Shown: piece by piece, positions 61,999-64,000 of the stretch | How positions within the stretch are numbered: position 1 is the first letter of the stretch | Layout: each line of letters opens with the position of its first letter | Origin: Fusobacterium sp. FSA-380-WT-3A | Lineage (GTDB): Bacteria > Fusobacteriota > Fusobacteriia > Fusobacteriales > Fusobacteriaceae | Length of the DNA stretch: 64,000 nucleotides | Direction: 5' to 3' | Assembly: GCF_012843705.1 (NCBI RefSeq) | Contig: NZ_JABAFQ010000005.1 | Coordinates: forward strand, 44,510 to 108,509 | Program-made: the position numbers and the translations under genes | The notes under the pieces: model-generated | Database searches by the model: none | What the model saw: only the letters and a program-made list of their open reading frames with translations | What the model was told of the DNA's origin: nothing

Positions 61999-62212
61999 AT
62001 ATTTTTACATTTCTAAAAATTATACCATATATTAATATTTTTTCAATATTTTTAAAAAAATTTTATAAAATAAAAAAGAAGTAATCTTCAATTAGAAAAT
62101 CGCTTCTTTTTTATGATAATTAATTGGGAAAATATTATGATATATTAATTATAATTAGCAACAATGTCATAAATATGTCAGATAAAAAATTACTTATAAT
62201 TATCTTAGACAT
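61999..62212. other. Gap between lysO and tRNA-Leu with orphan terminator
   Basis: No gene. A hairpin (AAAAAAGAAGT at 62072-62082 with GCTTCTTTTTT at 62102-62112) with T-run resembles a terminator, yet no gene ends near it on either strand. It could end a short minus-strand RNA starting near 62.2 kb, or be lysO leader attenuator. Confidence 0.4.
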
Positions 62213-62242
62213 AAAAAAATCTTCTAGCTTACCTAGAAGATT
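62213..62242 (-). terminator. Intrinsic terminator of tRNA-Leu
   Basis: AATCTTCTAG (62218-62227) pairs with CTAGAAGATT (62233-62242), followed by minus-strand T-run. Confidence 0.85.
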
Positions 62243-62253
62243 AATCTTTTAAG

Positions 62254-62342
62254 TGGTGCCTAGAGCCGGAATCGAACCGGCACGGTATCAAGATACCACA
62301 GGATTTTAAGTCCTGTGCGTCTACCTGTTCCGCCATCCAGGC
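62254..62342 (-). tRNA. tRNA-Leu (anticodon UAA)
   Basis: An 89-base tRNA with encoded CCA (62254-62256 on plus as TGG). Acceptor GCCTGGA pairs with TCTAGGC (one G-U); anticodon arm CAGGA-CTTAAAA-TCCTG gives anticodon TAA; the variable arm is long (TGGTATCTTGATACC region), as in class II tRNA-Leu; T-arm CCGG-TTCGATT-CCGG. A promoter lies at 62368-62396 and a terminator follows, so this is a single-gene unit. Confidence 0.97.
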
Positions 62343-62367
62343 ATTTGTCAGCCTCCTGACAACAATA

Positions 62368-62396
62368 AGTATACTATATTAGCTAATTTTTGTCAA
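62368..62396 (-). promoter_or_regulatory. Promoter of tRNA-Leu
   Basis: On the minus strand TTGACA (62391-62396 on plus as TGTCAA) and TATACT (62368-62373) with 17 bases between, 26 bases before the mature tRNA start. Confidence 0.82.
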
Positions 62397-62466
62397 CAGT
62401 TTTTATTATTTTTTAATTTTTTTCTTTATTTCCAATAGTTTTATTTTTTTAATTCTTTTTATTTTA

Positions 62467-62495
62467 TTGCTTTTTTAAACTAAAAAGATTATAAT
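62467..62495 (+). promoter_or_regulatory. Promoter of the Xaa-Pro aminopeptidase gene
   Basis: TTGCTT (62467-62472) and TATAAT (62490-62495) with 17 bases between, 32 bases before the ATG. Confidence 0.7.
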
Positions 62496-62527
62496 TATAG
62501 AAAGATTAATTTAGTAGGGGGGATTAT

Positions 62528-63922
62528 ATGTTTGCTAGACGTACTTATGAAAAAAGAAGATTGGCTTTAAGAAATAATTTTGAAGATGGGATTATCTTAA
62601 TTTGTGGAAACTCTCTTTCTCCAGCAAATTGTCGTGATAACACATTCCCATTTGTTCAAGATTCTACTTTCCTTTATTATTTTGGATTAAATAAAGAAAA
62701 TCTTATTGGAGTTATTGATATAGATAAAGAACAAGAATATATATTTGGTAATGAACTTACAATGGATGATATAATTTGGTCTGGTCCTCAAATTTCTTTA
62801 GGTGACCAATGTAAATTAGTTGGAGTTGAAAATCTTTTTCCCTATGAAGAGATAAAAAGATTTTTATATGAAGTAAAACATAGTGGTAGAAAAATCCATT
62901 ATATTAACCAATATTTACCTAATAATATTATAAATATTGCTGATTGGCTTGAAATTAAACCTAGTGAAGTAAATGATTATATTTCTGAAGAATTAAGTTA
63001 TGCAGTAGTAGAACAAAGAAATTATAAAACTCCTGAAGAAGTTCAAGAGATTATAAAGGCTGTTAATGTTACTAGAGATATGCACTTAAAAGCTATGGAA
63101 ATTGCTAAGCCTGGTATGAAAGAATATGAAGTAGTTGCTGCTCTTGAAAATGTAGCTAAAAGTAAAAATTGTACTCTTTCTTTCTTAACTATTTGTACTG
63201 TCAATGGTCAAACTTTACATAATCATTATCATGGAAATACTTTAAAAGAGGGAGATTTACTTTTAATAGATGCTGGTGCTAAAACAGAAAGTGGATATTG
63301 TGGAGATATGACTACAACTTTCCCTGTATCTAGTAAATTTACTCCGCTACAAAAAGAATTTTATAATCTTTTAATTTCTATGTTTGATAAAGCTAGTGAA
63401 TTAATTAGACCTGGAATAACTTATAAAGAAATTCATTTGGAAGTTTGTAAAGTTTTAGCAAAAGGTTTAGTTGCAAAAAATATATTAAAAGGAAATATTG
63501 ATGAAATTGTAGAAAAAGGTGTACATGCTTTATTTATGCCTCACGGTTTAGGACATATGTTGGGACTTGATGTACATGATATGGAAAATATTGGAGAAGT
63601 AATTGTAGGATATAATGGAGAAGCTAAAAGTACTCAATTTGGACTTGCTTCTTTAAGACTTGGTAGAGAGTTAGAAGAAGATTTTGTATTTACTGTGGAA
63701 CCTGGAATTTACTTTATTCCTGAATTAATAAAAAAATGGAAAAATGAAAATAAATTCCCTGAATATATAAATTATGAAGAACTTGAAAAATATATGAATT
63801 TCGGTGGAATGAGATATGAGGGAGATTTCTTAGTTACTAAAACAGGTAATATTAGACTTGGAGAAACTATGGTAAAAACTCCTGAAGAAGTTGAAGAAGT
63901 AAGAGCGAAAGCTTTTAAATAA
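62528..63922 (+). CDS. Xaa-Pro aminopeptidase (M24B family, PepP-like)
   Basis: A 464-residue cytosolic metallopeptidase. Residues 1-160 are the AMP_N (aminopeptidase P N-terminal) domain (MFARRTYEKRR, DSTFLYYFGL). The catalytic pita-bread domain has metal ligands D248 (LLIDAGAKTESGY), D260 (GDMTTTFPV), His 343 in MPHGLGHMLGLDVHD, E391 (FTVEPGIYF) and a later Glu in GGMRYEGDFLVT. It removes N-terminal residues before proline. Ribosome site AGGGGGG precedes the ATG. Single gene, followed by a terminator. Confidence 0.93.
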   Translation: MFARRTYEKRRLALRNNFEDGIILICGNSLSPANCRDNTFPFVQDSTFLYYFGLNKENLIGVIDIDKEQEYIFGNELTMDDIIWSGPQISLGDQCKLVGVENLFPYEEIKRFLYEVKHSGRKIHYINQYLPNNIINIADWLEIKPSEVNDYISEELSYAVVEQRNYKTPEEVQEIIKAVNVTRDMHLKAMEIAKPGMKEYEVVAALENVAKSKNCTLSFLTICTVNGQTLHNHYHGNTLKEGDLLLIDAGAKTESGYCGDMTTTFPVSSKFTPLQKEFYNLLISMFDKASELIRPGITYKEIHLEVCKVLAKGLVAKNILKGNIDEIVEKGVHALFMPHGLGHMLGLDVHDMENIGEVIVGYNGEAKSTQFGLASLRLGRELEEDFVFTVEPGIYFIPELIKKWKNENKFPEYINYEELEKYMNFGGMRYEGDFLVTKTGNIRLGETMVKTPEEVEEVRAKAFK

Positions 63923-63924
63923 TT

Positions 63925-63976
63925 AAAAAAAGCTGAGTAACATTTTAAAAAAAATGTTTTACTCAGCTCTCTTTTT
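63925..63976 (+). terminator. Intrinsic terminator of the aminopeptidase gene
   Basis: AGCTGAGTAA (63930-63939) pairs with TTACTCAGCT (63958-63967), extended inside by ATTTT/AAAAT, followed after TC by T6. Confidence 0.83.
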
Positions 63977-64000
63977 TGTATAATATAGTCACCACAACAA

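Noticed and set aside
1..64000. CRISPR array, insertion sequence or prophage
   Set aside because: No regularly spaced repeats, transposase, integrase or phage structural genes were found; the gene order is that of core chromosome.

Overview
The window is a chromosomal stretch of a very AT-rich, anaerobic, diderm-type bacterium. Codon choice (AT-ending codons, AGA for Arg), lipoprotein signal peptides, the giant fused CoA-activase protein, TAXI-TRAP transport, FeoA/FeoA/FeoB and many short dense operons suggest a Fusobacterium, perhaps of the mortiferum/varium/ulcerans group. That assignment is inference from gene content; no rRNA is present. I see no phage, insertion sequence or CRISPR array. 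Most of the window is core metabolism.

Layout. 1-3.3 kb: a truncated YfcC-family carrier divergent from an RpiR-type regulator with repeated candidate operators, then an EamA exporter. 3.4-8.1 kb: a 1412-residue double CoA-dehydratase activase and a small membrane protein. 8.3-11.9 kb: the fructose operon fruR-fruK-fruA. 12-16.4 kb: a small unknown protein, a nitroreductase, and the operon hemW-yggS-sepF-PP-loop thiolase. 16.5-25.6 kb: housekeeping operons (acyltransferase-metG-galU-phosphohexomutase; nucleoside kinase-sppA-ybaB). 25.8-27.3 kb: an SDR oxidoreductase preceded by an 844-base gap holding structured, gene-poor DNA. 27.3-36.3 kb: a complete galactose system: ROK regulator-galM-mglBAC on the minus strand, divergent from galK-galT on the plus strand, with shared candidate operators between them.

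36.3-42.1 kb: a metal/sulfur region: a Cys-rich FeoC-like winged helix protein, two tandem TtcA-like tRNA thiolases, then feoA-feoA-feoB and a short Cys-rich membrane peptide. 42.3-47.4 kb: a TAXI-TRAP transporter with a DUF1850 protein, and an amidohydrolase. 47.5-52.1 kb: carAB, preceded by a 40-codon leader ORF ending inside an intrinsic terminator, the arrangement of E. coli pyrBI attenuation. 52.1-55.1 kb: a stand-alone SF1 helicase with a RelE/ParE-like N-terminus and helical repeats at the C-terminus. 55.3-59.1 kb: a dicarboxylate/amino-acid symporter and a nitrate/sulfonate-type ABC importer. 59.2-61.0 kb: arsR-thioredoxin-permease, each gene with its own candidate operator and terminator. 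61.1-64 kb: a split LysO exporter, tRNA-Leu(UAA), and an Xaa-Pro aminopeptidase.

The most interesting points are the pyrBI-like carAB leader, the multidomain helicase, the unexplained structured region at about 26.7-27.15 kb, the ArsR operator array, and the paired TtcA-like proteins beside the iron-uptake genes.
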